Positions 27,562 through 36,685 of a DNA stretch of 64,000 nucleotides are shown piece by piece. Under the pieces are notes generated by a model. The model saw only the letters and a list, made by a program, of their open reading frames with translations, did not search any database and was not told the DNA's origin. The DNA comes from Desulfosporosinus fructosivorans (GTDB taxonomy: Bacteria > Bacillota > Desulfitobacteriia > Desulfitobacteriales > Desulfitobacteriaceae), in the NCBI RefSeq assembly GCF_004766045.1, contig NZ_SPQQ01000001.1, forward strand, positions 62,001-126,000, read 5' to 3'. A program made the position numbers and the translations under genes. Numbering within the stretch: the stretch's first letter is position 1; each line of letters begins with the position of its first letter.

Positions 27562-28095
27562 AGTGAACTTTTTAACCAACGAATCATTGAGCAAACCTCG
27601 CATAGCATCGTTTGCTTTGCTCACATATCGTTCAGCAGTTGCGAACATCGCTGATACTTCCGCCTCAGTAAGCTCTCTTACCACTCGTGCAGGTACTCCC
27701 ATCAGCATAACGCGCGGTGGATAGGATATGTTACCAGGAACAAGGGCACCTGCAGCAATAGAGGTTTCCTCATTTATTATGGCACCATCAAGAACGATTG
27801 CTCCCATTCCGACAAGTGAACCTTTACCAATTTTACATCCGTGGAGAATAGCGGAATGACCAATCGTCACAAAATCCTCAATTATTACAGGTTGATTTTC
27901 GCTGACATGAATAGCTACCAGATCTTGGATGTTGGTATTTTTTCCAATACTGATTAACGCTAAATCACCTCGAATGACTGAGTTATACCATACGCTGGAT
28001 TGTTCATCGATCGTTACATCTCCAATTATTTTACAGCCATCAGCAAGAAATACACTTCTGGCAATTTTGGGTGTCCTAGTTGGGTCATTAAGCAT
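27547..28095 (-). CDS. Gamma-carbonic anhydrase family protein (left-handed beta-helix)
   Basis: 182 residues with hexapeptide repeats typical of the left-handed beta-helix trimers (for example IGDVTIDEQSSVWYNSVIRGD). The three metal-binding histidines of the gamma class are in place: His63 (VAIHVSE), His80 (TIGHSAI) and His85 (LHGCKIG). The usual catalytic acidic loop of Cam-type enzymes is short, as in the CamH/YrdA subgroup, so hydratase activity is uncertain. GGAGGAAT precedes the ATG. Monocistronic. Confidence 0.9.
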   Translation of the reverse strand: MLNDPTRTPKIARSVFLADGCKIIGDVTIDEQSSVWYNSVIRGDLALISIGKNTNIQDLVAIHVSENQPVIIEDFVTIGHSAILHGCKIGKGSLVGMGAIVLDGAIINEETSIAAGALVPGNISYPPRVMLMGVPARVVRELTEAEVSAMFATAERYVSKANDAMRGLLNDSLVKKFTLFLS

Positions 28096-28424
28096 TGCTT
28101 ATTCCTCCGTTTAATGGTTTATTGTTACCATTCAGTTAGATGTTTGGTATCTAATAATGCTCTCTTAATAATCTCCATTATACTGTAGCCTATACAGCAG
28201 TTGCAATTGAGGACTTAAATATGCACTCTTCTAGTCCTCCAGAGAAGACTCTGCGTTTGTAACTGAGATAGTTGCTTTTGAATCATTTTTTAGTATGTAG
28301 GTTTAAGATCTATAAAATTGTATTTGAGTAGTTTAACCAGTGCGCCATCGGCGTGCTTTTTTGGTTTTAAGCTTAATTTATTGGAGTATTGGTGTATCGG
28401 GAAATAATCGCCAAGATAAGCTCA

Positions 28425-28442
28425 GTGTGATTTATCTCACAC
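28425..28442. promoter_or_regulatory. CRP/FNR-family operator, HcpR-like, in front of hcp
   Basis: Perfect palindrome GTGTGA-N6-TCACAC (TGTGA core 28426-28441). A -10 TATACT lies at 28486-28491, putting the operator centre about 64 bp before the expected start, a class I activator position. The rest of 28096-28553 shows no gene. Confidence 0.7.
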
Positions 28443-28553
28443 CAAAAGAACCGCTGCAATCACAGAATCACGAGCGGGATTGATTTATACTAACCTTAGT
28501 CAAGTTCAAGTCGAGTTACAGAAAATTTAAATAAAATTTAGGGGGAAACAAGA

Positions 28554-30197
28554 ATGAGTATGTTTTGTTATCAGTGTCAGGAAACAGCCAAAGGAACCGG
28601 TTGTACGATTAAAGGAGTTTGTGGAAAACCTGAAAATGTTGCCAAATTACAAGACCTTCTGATCTACACTTTAAAAGGGATCTCTGTTTACGCGGTTCAA
28701 GCGCGTGAACGCCATCTTATCCGTAAAGATGTCGATAAATTTATCATGGAGAGCCTCTTCAGTACGATTACAAATGCTAATTTCGATTCAAGTCGTTTCG
28801 TAGATCGAATCAAAGAGGGGCTTGAACTCCGCGAAGATCTTAAACAAGCAGTCCTTAGAGTGGGCGGTAAAATTCCAGCGAACTTGCACGATGCAGCAAC
28901 TTGGACAGCACCTGCCGCTGAGTTCGAAGCGAAGGCCGCACTAGTTGGCGTCTTAGCAACAGAAAATGAAGACGTTCGCTCACTCAGAGAACTGCTCACC
29001 TACGGCCTAAAAGGGATTGCTGCATATGCTGAACATGCATATACTCTGGAGTACAAAGAAGCGGGAATCTTCGCCTTCATCGAAAAAGCTTTGGCCGCCA
29101 CACTCGATGATACGCTCGCCGTTGGTGATCTCGTCGCCCTCGTCTTGGAAGCAGGGAAATATGGGGTTGACGTGATGGCCTTACTCGATAAAGCGAATAC
29201 TACTTCCTACGGTAACCCTGAACTCACCAAAGTTAACATCGGAGTTAGAAGTAACCCAGCCATTCTGATCAGCGGTCACGATCTGAAGGACCTCGAAGAA
29301 TTACTGATCCAGACGCAAGGGTCTGGCGTGGATGTCTATACACACGGGGAAATGCTTCCTGCCCACTACTACCCAGCCTTTAAGAAATATGACAATTTCG
29401 TAGGTAACTACGGAAATGCTTGGCATAAACAAGTGACAGAATTTGAGTCTTTCAACGGCCCAATCTTTTTAACCACCAACTGCCTCGTACCACCGAAAGA
29501 TTCGTATAAGGATCGTGTCTACACCACCGGAGTGGTCGGCTTCGAGGGCGTTAAACACATCGCAGAGCGCGTAGACGGAAAGCCTAAAGATTTCGCCGAA
29601 CTTATCGCCCATGCCAAGAATTGCCCAGCACCGACAGAAATCGAGACGGGAGAAATCATCGGGGGATTTGCCCACAATCAAGTCATGGCACTCGCTGACA
29701 AAGTTGTCGATGCCGTCAAAACGGGAGCCATTAAGCGTTTCTTCGTCATGGCTGGCTGTGACGGACGTATGAAGAGTCGTAACTATTATGCAGATTTCGC
29801 GAAAGCACTACCGAATGACACCGTGATTCTCACGGCAGGGTGTGCAAAATACCAGTACAATAAACTGGACCTCGGAGACATCGGCGGCATTCCAAGAGTC
29901 CTCGATGCCGGACAATGCAATGACTCCTATTCCTTGGCAGTGATCGCCCTTAAACTGAAAGAAGTATTTGGACTGGAAGACATCAATCAACTTCCAATCT
30001 CCTATAACATCGCTTGGTATGAGCAAAAAGCGGTCATCGTCTTACTAGCGCTACTCTCCCTAGGCGTAAAAAATATTCACTTAGGACCGACGCTACCAGG
30101 CTTCTTGTCCCCCAATGTCGTAAATGTCTTAGTTGAGAACTTCGGTATTGCAGGTATCTCTAGCGTTGAAGAGGATCTCAAAATGTTCATGGCTTAA
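28554..30197 (+). CDS. hcp: Hybrid cluster protein / hydroxylamine reductase
   Basis: Cytoplasmic iron-sulfur protein with a cubane cluster and a hybrid Fe-S-O cluster; reduces hydroxylamine in vitro and is linked to NO detoxification and S-nitrosylation. 547 residues, normal length. N-terminal cluster cysteines are in [15 protein letters not shown] and GVCGK. Hybrid-cluster ligands include His/Glu/Cys in the [27 protein letters not shown] and GQCNDSYS segments. A strong ribosome binding site precedes the ATG. Single-gene unit under the HcpR-like palindrome and closed by a terminator. Confidence 0.97.
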   Translation: MSMFCYQCQETAKGTGCTIKGVCGKPENVAKLQDLLIYTLKGISVYAVQARERHLIRKDVDKFIMESLFSTITNANFDSSRFVDRIKEGLELREDLKQAVLRVGGKIPANLHDAATWTAPAAEFEAKAALVGVLATENEDVRSLRELLTYGLKGIAAYAEHAYTLEYKEAGIFAFIEKALAATLDDTLAVGDLVALVLEAGKYGVDVMALLDKANTTSYGNPELTKVNIGVRSNPAILISGHDLKDLEELLIQTQGSGVDVYTHGEMLPAHYYPAFKKYDNFVGNYGNAWHKQVTEFESFNGPIFLTTNCLVPPKDSYKDRVYTTGVVGFEGVKHIAERVDGKPKDFAELIAHAKNCPAPTEIETGEIIGGFAHNQVMALADKVVDAVKTGAIKRFFVMAGCDGRMKSRNYYADFAKALPNDTVILTAGCAKYQYNKLDLGDIGGIPRVLDAGQCNDSYSLAVIALKLKEVFGLEDINQLPISYNIAWYEQKAVIVLLALLSLGVKNIHLGPTLPGFLSPNVVNVLVENFGIAGISSVEEDLKMFMA

Positions 30198-30209
30198 TAG
30201 TACACCCAG

Positions 30210-30252
30210 AAAGCCCCCCTTTACTGAACTCAGTAAAGGGGGGCTTTTTGAT
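30210..30252 (+). terminator. Terminator of hcp
   Basis: Perfect 18-bp stem (30210-30227 with 30230-30247), loop AC, followed by TTTTTG overlap. Confidence 0.9.
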
Positions 30253-30257
30253 GTAAG

Positions 30258-30340
30258 TTAGGGGACGATTCTTCATACTTGTACCTCTTGCAATCTGCTT
30301 AGTACAAGTTGGGGGCCGGTTCTTTAAACTTCTCTGGCAT
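30258..30340. repeat. Second repeat family, GGGGACGGTTCTT-like, copy B1
   Basis: Contains GGGGACGATTCTTC, an ACTTGTAC/GTACAAGT dyad and GGGGGCCGGTTCTTT. Similar segments occur at 36575-36631, 45527-45561 and 61578-61611. The rest of 30341-30553 holds no gene. Confidence 0.4.
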
Positions 30341-30553
30341 ACCTGCTTAGGAATGTGAGTTATTTTTCATGTTACATAACAGTAATTGTGGACGAAAAAT
30401 CAAAGTTTTTGGTCTGACGTGTTCTAAATAAGAAAAAGACGAAGGTTTTGCCACTTTTGACAAAAACGAGGGAGGAATAATCAGACGAACGTCGAAAATA
30501 CATCTTTACAGAGTAAATGGAAAAAATAATTTAGATTACCGAGGAGTGTTATC

Positions 30554-31207
30554 ATGTCAGAGATGTCTTGTCCAACTCAAGACTGGGAGCAGGCAATAAA
30601 GCAAATCAAGTCTGTTATAGCAGCTCGGATTAAAGTCAATTATCAAGGCGAAATCGAAGAGGTTCACATACTAGCCAGCGCAGGACGTGTCCCTAAACAG
30701 ATCGTCAGGGATGTAGAATCTATTTTGGTAGCTCAATTTGATTTGCAAATTGATCATAAGAAAATCAGCGTAGCACAAGTGGAAGATGATGAAGACGTAA
30801 CCCTCGCTATTATAGAGTCAACGCGTCCCAAATTGATTGGCGTGACACTCAGAACTGTCAATGGAATGGCTGAAGTTAAGGTGGAAATGTTAACAGGCGA
30901 CAAGATTATTGAAGGAATCGCCCAGGGACCATCTTCGGCTCATAATAAGTTGCGTCTGTTCGTTGAAGCCACTCTGAAAGCGCTTTCCCCTCTCACTTTA
31001 GATAAATTTATTTTCGTCACTGAGGATGTTGGAGTTACGCAACTTGCTAAACAACAGATTGCTCTGGTATCTATAACCATGATCACCTCCGCAGGGGAAC
31101 AATCCCTTACCGGATGCGCCTTGGTCAGAAACGATGATCGTGAAGCAGTCGTAAAGGCAACTCTTGATGCTGTCAATCGAAAACTACGGTTTCTTAGAAA
31201 CGATTAA
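30554..31207 (+). CDS. Unknown soluble protein
   Basis: 217 residues, no signal or membrane helix. An N-terminal domain (~1-80: KVNYQGEIEEVHILASAGRVPKQIVRDVESILVAQFDL) has alternating strand/helix pattern. A C-terminal domain (~90-215) has two similar halves starting GVTLRTVNGMAEVKVEML and IALVSITMITSAGEQSLTG, like a duplicated small alpha/beta fold. No family was recognised. It lies upstream of a membrane HD-GYP protein and a DUF5317 protein in the same orientation, and GAGGAG precedes its ATG. Confidence 0.75.
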   Translation: MSEMSCPTQDWEQAIKQIKSVIAARIKVNYQGEIEEVHILASAGRVPKQIVRDVESILVAQFDLQIDHKKISVAQVEDDEDVTLAIIESTRPKLIGVTLRTVNGMAEVKVEMLTGDKIIEGIAQGPSSAHNKLRLFVEATLKALSPLTLDKFIFVTEDVGVTQLAKQQIALVSITMITSAGEQSLTGCALVRNDDREAVVKATLDAVNRKLRFLRND

Positions 31208-31357
31208 CTTGCTAACTTTGGCCGACTTACCTAACAATTAGATTTGAACTCTGTGTTAATTCCCTACATAGCGGAGCGGAAAAAACAGCGGAACGGAAAA
31301 CGAGCGAAGCGGTTAAACTGTCCCTTTGATAAAAAAGATCAAGGAGGTTTACCGCAA

Positions 31358-31432
31358 ATGAGCAAATTATTCAAAGCTATTACTGTTCTCGTTACTCTCG
31401 TTCTTGCCGGTGGCGCAATGTATAAGATCTAA
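31358..31432 (+). CDS. Tiny membrane peptide (24 residues)
   Basis: A strong AAGGAGG (31341-31347) is 10 nt before an ATG that opens MSKLFKAITVLVTLVLAGG and ends at TAA. It is one hydrophobic helix with a positively charged start. A longer TTG-started frame exists, but the ribosome binding site points to the short form. It sits directly in front of the HD-GYP gene, so it may be translated as part of that operon. Confidence 0.45.
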   Translation: MSKLFKAITVLVTLVLAGGAMYKI

Positions 31433-31476
31433 TTGTAAAGTAGTCGGCCAGATTATATAAGGGGTTGGAGTGGCGA

Positions 31477-32766
31477 ATGGAAGGTTTACCGAAGAAATTT
31501 AAAATCTTTTTTACTTTTGTAACTATCTCTGCCACACTGATTCTAGGTTGGAACATTCTTCATACGGATTGGAGTATGGCCCTGTTAATTCAGCTATTAA
31601 TCTTTGCTTTTCTAGGAATCACCAGTGAATCTTTACCTGTTGCCCTACCAAAAGGTGGGTACGTAACGGTCAGTTATGCTATTTTCCTTTCTTCGCTGAT
31701 TTTGTTTCCCTTAGGAGTAACTCTGACGGCTATGGCTTTGGCTGGACTCTTTGTGTTTGGCAAGGCTGGGTCAGAACAGCCTCTTTTTAAACGTGTTTTT
31801 AATGCATCGCAATTTGTCTTGTCTTTAGCGATCGCACATGAAGTAATGAATTTTATTAATCCTTCTTCTTTTCGATTTGATTGGTTATCGTTACTACTTT
31901 ATTTAATAGTTGCCTCAGTTTTTTTGGTAATAAATATTACCATCGTATCAGTCGCCTTAGGAATGATGTTCGGCAAATCTCCTTCGGCAATATGGGTCAG
32001 TAATATCCGTTGGTCTGTGCCTAACTTTATGGCACTCGTTCCTCTCGGCTTTTTATTGGCTTTAATTTATAATAATTATGGTCCGATGGGGCTGCTACTG
32101 CTCTTTATACCACTGTTAATTTCTCGACACGCTTTCCAACTTTACATCGACATGCGAGAAAATTATCTTAGCACAGTTGAAGCTTTAGTCCAGGCGCTGG
32201 AAGCTAAAGATACCTACACTAGTGGACATTCTGCCAGAGTCGGGAAACTCGCCGTTGCTATCGCAGAAGAAATTAAAATGAGTGAGGAAAAGATTCAGTC
32301 ACTAAAATACGCAGCTGTGTTGCATGATGTAGGCAAGATTGGGGTAAGCGAATTAATTCTGAATAAAGAAGGTAAATTACTGGATTCAGAGTGGGAATCT
32401 ATCCGCAGTCACCCAGTTATTGGTCAAACAATTATTAAAGGCATAAAATTTATGTTTGATATAGGAGAAGTTGTACGTCATCACCACGAGCGTTATGATG
32501 GGAAGGGCTATCCAGATGGAATTAAAGGAGAAGAAATCCCATTAGAATCCCGGATCATTGCTGTTGCAGATACTTATGATGCGATTACTACGGATCGGAG
32601 TTATCGCAAAGGCAGTACACATGACGAAGCCATTGTTGAACTTAAGAGAGTCGCTGGATCTCAATTGGATCCGGAGATCGTGGGAATATTTTGCAAAGTG
32701 GTCACGAGTGAAATGACAGCGCGAACGGTCGGTTCTGACCAATTACAAACTGCTTTAACATATTAG
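31477..32766 (+). CDS. Membrane-bound HD-GYP domain protein (cyclic dinucleotide phosphodiesterase)
   Basis: 429 residues. The N-terminal half has several transmembrane helices (about 10-220), probably a sensory module of MASE type. The C-terminal HD-GYP domain keeps HSARVGKLA, the metal-binding HDVGKIG, RSHPVIGQTI, HHHERYDGKGYPDG and the GYP loop. It should hydrolyse c-di-GMP. The ATG with GGAG six bases upstream was preferred to a TTG at 31465. DUF5317 follows 22 bp downstream. Confidence 0.93.
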   Translation: MEGLPKKFKIFFTFVTISATLILGWNILHTDWSMALLIQLLIFAFLGITSESLPVALPKGGYVTVSYAIFLSSLILFPLGVTLTAMALAGLFVFGKAGSEQPLFKRVFNASQFVLSLAIAHEVMNFINPSSFRFDWLSLLLYLIVASVFLVINITIVSVALGMMFGKSPSAIWVSNIRWSVPNFMALVPLGFLLALIYNNYGPMGLLLLFIPLLISRHAFQLYIDMRENYLSTVEALVQALEAKDTYTSGHSARVGKLAVAIAEEIKMSEEKIQSLKYAAVLHDVGKIGVSELILNKEGKLLDSEWESIRSHPVIGQTIIKGIKFMFDIGEVVRHHHERYDGKGYPDGIKGEEIPLESRIIAVADTYDAITTDRSYRKGSTHDEAIVELKRVAGSQLDPEIVGIFCKVVTSEMTARTVGSDQLQTALTY

Positions 32767-32788
32767 GACGGCTTTTTAGAGGTGAAAT

Positions 32789-33358
32789 ATGCTCATAGAA
32801 ACTTTGATTCTAGCTTTACTCGTAAGCCTTATAAGTGGAGGAAAATTAAGTCGCTTAGGAGAGCTCGTTCTACGGGGGTTTTGGCTGGTCCCTTTAGCTC
32901 TCTTGATACAGAGTGGCGTATATTGGGCAGCTGTTCAAGGAATTAAGTTAGGACCAAGTTGGGTAAGTCCAATGCTTGATACAGGGTCCTATTTTTTATT
33001 GCTAATTTTCACGTTGCGTAATAGACCACTGCCTGGGATGCGTTACATCACCTTGGGAATTTTGCTGAACACCCTTGTAATTGGGTTGAATGGAGGGTTA
33101 ATGCCAGTTGATCCAATTTTTCTTTCTGAGACAAGTCGTAATGTCTTGCAAGAGGGACAAGGAACTCATGGGTTGATGACTTCGTCAACGCATCTTAGCT
33201 TTTTGGCGGATCGATTTTATTTCGATGTGTTGGGACTAAGAAAACAAGTGTTCAGCGTCGGGGATGTTCTTATTGATATAGGTATTTTTATCCTAGTGTT
33301 TAAGACGCAACAGCAACCTCGAGAGATCGGACCTATTGCATGTAGAAAAACAACGTGA
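32789..33358 (+). CDS. DUF5317 membrane protein
   Basis: 189 residues with about five transmembrane helices and the family segments GGKLSRLGELVLRGFWLVPLALLIQ, TLGILLNTLVIGLNGGLMPVDP and LGLRKQVFSVGDVLIDIGIFI. Commonly encoded next to HD-GYP proteins in clostridia, as here. The function is unknown. Confidence 0.8.
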   Translation: MLIETLILALLVSLISGGKLSRLGELVLRGFWLVPLALLIQSGVYWAAVQGIKLGPSWVSPMLDTGSYFLLLIFTLRNRPLPGMRYITLGILLNTLVIGLNGGLMPVDPIFLSETSRNVLQEGQGTHGLMTSSTHLSFLADRFYFDVLGLRKQVFSVGDVLIDIGIFILVFKTQQQPREIGPIACRKTT

Positions 33359-33495
33359 AATCCATGATAAAGAAACTGGTTAGGAAAAAGCAGGTCAATA
33401 CTGGGTTGCCCTGAAACATTTAACGTACAGACAAAAAAATGACGCACTAATTCGAGCCTGCCCGAAAGGGCGGGCTTCAGTCATAAGTTGAGGAG

Positions 33496-34248
33496 CTAAT
33501 CTATCAATAAATCCCTCACAACTTCCCCAGCAATCAGCAGTCCAACAACAGATGTAACGAAGGAAATACTTCCGGGGATTTGGCGTTTTTCTGCACAATG
33601 AGCATCCCCACTAGGACAGATACAGTTATTTGTGCAATCAGCTTGCGAGGAGATCGGAGTCAGTGGTAGATCTGTAGTCGATACGACCTTAAGCCCTTTT
33701 GTAATACCTTCTTTGCGTGACAATTTGCGTACCGCCTTGGCAAGCGGATCCCCGCTGGTTTTGGAGATGTCTGTTACCTTGTAGTTAGCCGCAGTAAGGC
33801 GGTTTCCAGCCCCCATGCTTGAGATTAACGGGATTTTACGGTGCAAACATTCTTTGACCAGACTCACTTTACTGGACACAGTATCAATAGCATCAACCAC
33901 ATAATCTAGCTTACGTCCAAGCATGCGGTCGGCATCCTTGTCAGAATAGAACTCCTTGATCGTTTCGACATTAGCCTCCGGATTGATTTCCAGAATTCGA
34001 CGTTTCATGACCTCGACTTTGGCTTCCCCTACAGTAGAGTGGAGAGCATGTAGTTGGCGATTAATATTCGTTAGACAAATATCATCATAGTCAACTAAGA
34101 TTAAATGTCCCACAGCTGCACGGGCCAGAGCTTCAACTGCAAATGAGCCAACCCCCCCAATTCCCAAAATCATGATTGTACTTTTACGGAGCTTTTCTAA
34201 ACCCCTGCTTCCAATAAGCAGTTCAGTTCTTGAGAATTCGTGTTGCAT
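33496..34248 (-). CDS. tcdA: tRNA threonylcarbamoyladenosine dehydratase
   Basis: ThiF/E1-like enzyme of about 250 residues that cyclises t6A37 of ANN-decoding tRNAs to ct6A using ATP. Nucleotide-binding loop ILGIGGVGSFAVEALARA, the E1 signature DDICLTNINRQLHA, and DAIDTVSSKVSLV. The zinc-type cysteines cluster in DCTNNCICPSGDAHC, an arrangement richer in Cys than in E. coli TcdA. The ATG at 34248 has GGAGG upstream; a GTG at 34260 lacks a site. Confidence 0.92.
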   Translation of the reverse strand: MQHEFSRTELLIGSRGLEKLRKSTIMILGIGGVGSFAVEALARAAVGHLILVDYDDICLTNINRQLHALHSTVGEAKVEVMKRRILEINPEANVETIKEFYSDKDADRMLGRKLDYVVDAIDTVSSKVSLVKECLHRKIPLISSMGAGNRLTAANYKVTDISKTSGDPLAKAVRKLSRKEGITKGLKVVSTTDLPLTPISSQADCTNNCICPSGDAHCAEKRQIPGSISFVTSVVGLLIAGEVVRDLLID

Positions 34249-34336
34249 ATTGCCCTCCACCTATTTTAAGTGTTTAGTTTATCATAACATAACCTGCTTA
34301 TTCACCATATAAGCAGGAAAAGGCATCTAATCAAGT

Positions 34337-35110
34337 TCATGATTCCTGTTTTATCAATATTGTATTAAATAAAAGAGCGAGCACGTTATTTTTTATTCTA
34401 CCATTAATATCAAGTGAAGGGTTAATCTTACTAAAGTAATCAAGACCACTCAGGGCTGCCAACACGACTACCGCTATACCCTCCACATCCAGATCTCTGT
34501 GGAAAATACCTTTTTTGACGCCAGATTCGAGAACATTTATTAAACTATTAACAAAAAAGTGATGTAAGTCTTTTGAGTACCCATCTATTTTCTTATTGTA
34601 GTTATAGGCTTCTGAAAATAAAGTGCTCGGATAAGGCTTTTCTATATATTTACAAAAACCTGTAATATATTTTTCCAATACCTCTGCAGGATTTTCAATA
34701 TTTAATAATGTTTTCCCTGCCACTCGTTTGATCATTTCGGTTTCATATTTGACACAGTATTCTAAAAGCTCCTCTTTAGATTTGAAGTATTTGTATAACG
34801 TCGTTCGCCGGATCCCAGCTGCTTTCGCTATCTCATCCATGTCAATTCTGTTGTAGCCTTTCTTACTAAAGCTTTCCCGGGCCTTTTTAATAATGTCCTC
34901 CCGCTCATCAATGATTTGTAGGCCATTACCTCCTTGTTTTAGTTCGTTAATTAGAATTTTTTTTGATGGAAATATTTCATAAAAGGTCCTCTTACTGATA
35001 TTGCATTTTTTAACTATATTTAATATGGTCAGGTTATGTATTCCTTCACTTTCGATAATATCTTTGGAACATACGAGGATCTTATCTCTATTTAATTGTT
35101 TCCTGTCCAA
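34337..35110 (-). CDS. TetR-family regulator with two tandem DNA-binding domains
   Basis: 257 residues, longer than the usual ~200. Residues ~8-59 are one TetR helix-turn-helix (TILNIVKKCNISKRTFYEIFPSKKILI) and residues ~69-123 a second (DMDEIAKAAGIRRTTLYKYFKSKEELL). A single ligand/dimer domain follows (~125-257). TTG start with AAGGGG 10 nt upstream. The duplication is a real single frame, without a stop or shift. The target is unknown; the gene faces a c-di-GMP riboswitch operon across a ~460-bp gap and is convergent with nothing. Confidence 0.88.
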   Translation of the reverse strand: MDRKQLNRDKILVCSKDIIESEGIHNLTILNIVKKCNISKRTFYEIFPSKKILINELKQGGNGLQIIDEREDIIKKARESFSKKGYNRIDMDEIAKAAGIRRTTLYKYFKSKEELLEYCVKYETEMIKRVAGKTLLNIENPAEVLEKYITGFCKYIEKPYPSTLFSEAYNYNKKIDGYSKDLHHFFVNSLINVLESGVKKGIFHRDLDVEGIAVVVLAALSGLDYFSKINPSLDINGRIKNNVLALLFNTILIKQES

Positions 35111-35313
35111 TAGCTACAACCCCTTCAATGAAAAAATCTAGTACTGTAGAAAAGCAGCAAATCCAAGTTCAACACCACATAATTATTATACGATATTGAC
35201 AGTTACATAATGATGGTAATATACTGAACACTGTGTTGCAATAAGTACCATTACCTGAAAACATTGTAAAAAGCAGACTAGTATAAATGGCCATTTTTGG
35301 AAATGTTTATACA

Positions 35314-35345
35314 GATATTCAAATTTAGTTGAACGAGTTTATACA
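35314..35345 (-). repeat. Dispersed hairpin element, copy 3
   Basis: Minus-strand reading starts TAAACTCGTTCAACTAAA and continues TTTGAATATC; only the left-end hairpin is kept. It is flanked by a TATAAA/TTTATA dyad. Confidence 0.6.
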
Positions 35346-35395
35346 GCTTTAATTATATCAGCTTAACCTTCGTCGTTCATGCCCCAAACTAATAT

Positions 35396-35501
35396 ATAGC
35401 TTGAAAAAGGCAAACTTAGCGAAAGCTAAGGACGCAAAGCCACGGATCTTCTACCTTGAAAAGTAATGATCGCCGGGCTACCAAGGGTGCTGCTAAGCTA
35501 T
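35396..35501 (+). promoter_or_regulatory. c-di-GMP-I (GEMM-I) riboswitch
   Basis: Conserved core GGCAAAC, a P2 stem with GAAA tetraloop (CTTAGCGAAAGCTAAG), the GGACGCAAAGCCACGG joining segment, the P3 stem and GGGCTACCAAGGG. P1 can form between ATAGCTT (35396-35402) and AAGCTAT (35495-35501). The 3' strand of P1 overlaps the base of the terminator stem that follows, so ligand binding should prevent termination (ON switch, inference). Confidence 0.92.
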
Positions 35502-35525
35502 ACCCGTTGGGTATGGTTTTTTTTT
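35498..35525 (+). terminator. Riboswitch-controlled terminator
   Basis: Stem ATACCC/GGGTAT (35500-35505 with 35509-35514), extendable by two pairs, followed by nine T. It shares bases with riboswitch P1. Confidence 0.85.
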
Positions 35526-35571
35526 ATAACAGTTAGTCTATTGTATCCTGGAAGTGAGGGAAGATAATATC

Positions 35572-35925
35572 ATGCAGATTTTGGTTGTGGATGATTCGAT
35601 ATTTATGAGGAAGGTAGTTCGGTCAGTGCTAGAAAGAGGAGGACATCAAGTTATCGGTGAGGCTTCAAATGGTCAAGACGCCATCAGCCAATATAGGGAC
35701 TTAAAACCTGAATTGGTAATAATGGATATTACCATGCCAGTATTGGGCGGTATGGAATCATTAAAAGAAATTCTCCGCTATGCGCCGGATGCAAAAGTAT
35801 TAATGTGTTCAGCAATGGGACAAGAAAGTATGATCGAGGAATGTATTAGGTACGGAGCAAAAGGCTTTATCATAAAACCTTTTAAAGCGGATTTATTATT
35901 AAAGGAAATTACGAACATATCTTAA
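35572..35925 (+). CDS. CheY-like stand-alone receiver protein
   Basis: 117 residues, a single receiver domain. Acidic pocket Asp7/Asp8 (LVVDDS), phospho-acceptor Asp52 (VIMDITMP), and Lys in FIIKPF near residue 102. The start is the ATG after GAGGGA; a GTG at 35554 is less likely. First gene behind the c-di-GMP riboswitch, followed 19 bp on by an HD-GYP protein. It may act on flagellar or phosphorelay output, or direct the HD-GYP protein as a split response regulator (inference). Confidence 0.93.
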   Translation: MQILVVDDSIFMRKVVRSVLERGGHQVIGEASNGQDAISQYRDLKPELVIMDITMPVLGGMESLKEILRYAPDAKVLMCSAMGQESMIEECIRYGAKGFIIKPFKADLLLKEITNIS

Positions 35926-35944
35926 GAAGGAAAGAGAGTGGCGA

Positions 35945-36562
35945 ATGTTGAAGGCAAATATCTCGGAGTTTTTTTTCGATAGAGGGTTTTTAAAAAATTT
36001 GAAAGCAAATACTAATCAGTCGAAAATAAATATCCAGCTTATCCACACTCTTTCCGCTGCTGTAGAATATAACGATGAATATAATAGGGGGCATTCGTTG
36101 CGGGTTGCCACTTATGCCCGAAAGGCTGCAAGGCAGATGGGGTTTTCGCGGAACCTGGTCGAGACTGTGTATATTGCAGGTCTATTGCATGACATTGGTA
36201 AGATCGCGGTACCAGCAAGTATTTTGCAAAAACCAGGAAAGCTAACAAACGAAGAGTTCATTCAAATTAAAAGACATGTCGAATATGGAGTCAATATATT
36301 GCGAAACACGGAAAGATTTAAGGATGTAATCCCAATGATTGCTGACCACCACGAACGTTGGGATGGCTCAGGCTACCCAGTGGGCAAGAAAGGGACAGAA
36401 ATTCACCATGGAGGGCGAATTATAGCTGTTGCAGATGCTTATGATGCCATGACTTCACGCCGAGTTTATCGCAGCTCAGTAGATAAGGAAGATGCATATC
36501 GTGAATTAAGAAACTGCAGTGAGAGTCAATTTGATCCTGAAATAATTAAGTGTTTCTGTTAA
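35945..36562 (+). CDS. Cytoplasmic HD-GYP domain protein
   Basis: 205 residues, no membrane segment. HD-GYP core: RGHSLRVATYARKAA, LLHDIGKIAVP, KRHVEYGVNIL, DHHERWDGSGYPVG and ADAYDAMTS. Predicted c-di-GMP phosphodiesterase. The riboswitch in front senses c-di-GMP, so an ON switch would give negative feedback on the second messenger. The receiver encoded upstream looks like the detached first domain of an RpfG-type regulator. Short for the family (the C-terminal extension is minimal). Confidence 0.92.
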   Translation: MLKANISEFFFDRGFLKNLKANTNQSKINIQLIHTLSAAVEYNDEYNRGHSLRVATYARKAARQMGFSRNLVETVYIAGLLHDIGKIAVPASILQKPGKLTNEEFIQIKRHVEYGVNILRNTERFKDVIPMIADHHERWDGSGYPVGKKGTEIHHGGRIIAVADAYDAMTSRRVYRSSVDKEDAYRELRNCSESQFDPEIIKCFC

Positions 36563-36574
36563 ATATCAAAGTGA

Positions 36575-36631
36575 AGAGGGAGGAGGGACCGGTTCTTGTT
36601 CGTACAAGCAAGAACCGGTCCTCCTCCCTCT
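36575..36631. terminator. Inverted-repeat terminator between convergent operons; repeat family B2
   Basis: Arms of 22-23 bp (36575-36597 with 36610-36631, one bulge) containing GGGACCGGTTCTT and its complement. It separates the HD-GYP gene from hydA. There is no long T run, and its sequence relates it to the dispersed ACGGTTCTT repeats. Confidence 0.6.
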
Positions 36632-36685
36632 CCGCATGTATGAAAAAGAACTGTCTTTCTGGGAGTGAGAATCGTTCCATCTCCC

